NCBI GenBank assembly: GCA_002315285.1
Contig: DCGR01000075.1
Coordinates: 1 to 6,241 of the forward strand
Direction of reading: 5' to 3'
From: Bacteroides sp. UBA1773
GTDB lineage: Bacteria; Bacteroidota; Bacteroidia; Bacteroidales; Bacteroidaceae
DNA: 6,241 nt
Below the pieces are notes generated by a model, which searched no databases, was not told the origin of the DNA, and saw nothing but the letters and a program-made list of their open reading frames with translations. The position numbers were made by a program, and so were the translations under genes. Below are positions 6,102 through 6,241 of this stretch, one piece after another (within the stretch, counting starts at the first letter, position 1; each line of letters opens with the position of its first letter).

Positions 6102-6145
6102 CAGCGTCAAAACAACGGAACCACCCCGCTGATTGACGCTGCAAA
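6098..6145 (+). repeat. 13-bp perfect inverted repeat in the downstream gene's leader
   Basis: TTTGCAGCGTCAA at 6098-6110 is exactly complementary to TTGACGCTGCAAA at 6133-6145, with a 22-base loop holding a GGAACCA half-site. The left arm begins inside the -7 element. The complete arm is therefore not transcribed if initiation is near 6106. No T tract follows on either strand, so it is not an intrinsic terminator. It may be a second operator overlapping the promoter. Confidence 0.7.
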
Positions 6146-6180
6146 AAGGATATTGGTGGGAACAAAAAAACAAAACGGAC

Positions 6181-6241
6181 ATGACAAGCACAACGTCACT
6201 CGCTCTCGTTGCCGCGAAGGCACTCCCAGCCCTCTCGGGCA
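6181..6241 (+). CDS. Start of a downstream gene, partial, unrecognised
   Basis: An ATG at 6181, preceded by an A-rich stretch typical of Bacteroidota leaders, opens a frame reading MTSTTSLALVAAKALPALSG to the window edge. Twenty residues are too few to name a family; the stretch is mildly hydrophobic. The gene has its own promoter and leader inverted repeat, and it shares an operator with the kinase operon. It is therefore likely co-regulated with that operon and may encode its effector or the first gene of an effector operon. Confidence 0.6.
   Translation, partial: MTSTTSLALVAAKALPALSG

Overview
The window looks like chromosomal or accessory DNA of a Bacteroidota bacterium (Bacteroides/Prevotella-like; genus not resolvable by eye). 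Three sites fit the Bacteroidota promoter pattern (TTTG, about 20 bp, TAnnTTTG). Start codons are preceded by A-rich leaders rather than strong Shine-Dalgarno sequences. A FISUMP-like protein of a type common in this phylum is present.

Layout. Positions 1-387 hold the probable first codons of a leftward gene, an array of five 21-bp near-palindromic repeats, and a near-perfect promoter. Positions 388-936 encode a small FISUMP/lectin-fold-like cytoplasmic protein. Positions 937-1252 are non-coding and carry a stem-loop, a strong dyad operator and the promoter of the main operon. Positions 1253-5999 are a tightly packed operon with overlapping genes. It encodes (a) an 811-residue fusion of a degenerate type I N6-adenine methyltransferase-like region, an HsdS-like target-recognition region and a histidine kinase core; (b) a receiver-domain response regulator; (c) an out-of-frame ORF that reads as the missing C-terminal half of that regulator; and (d) a WYL-domain transcription factor. 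Positions 6000-6180 hold a second copy of the operator and promoter plus a 13-bp-arm leader hairpin, and a further gene starts at 6181 and leaves the window.

The main point is that the operon looks like an undescribed signalling system. A kinase whose sensor is built from dead restriction-modification modules would pass phosphate to a receiver, and a WYL regulator of the kind that controls phage-defence loci closes the operon. The operon promoter and the promoter of the downstream gene share the arrangement TGGTTCC-N9-GGAACCA-N17-(T/C)TTG-N20-TAnnTTTG with identical spacings. This suggests that one regulator, most simply the WYL protein, controls both the sensing operon and the downstream, probably effector, gene. 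A DNA-surveillance or phage-defence role is inference. The domain calls rest on motifs read by eye.
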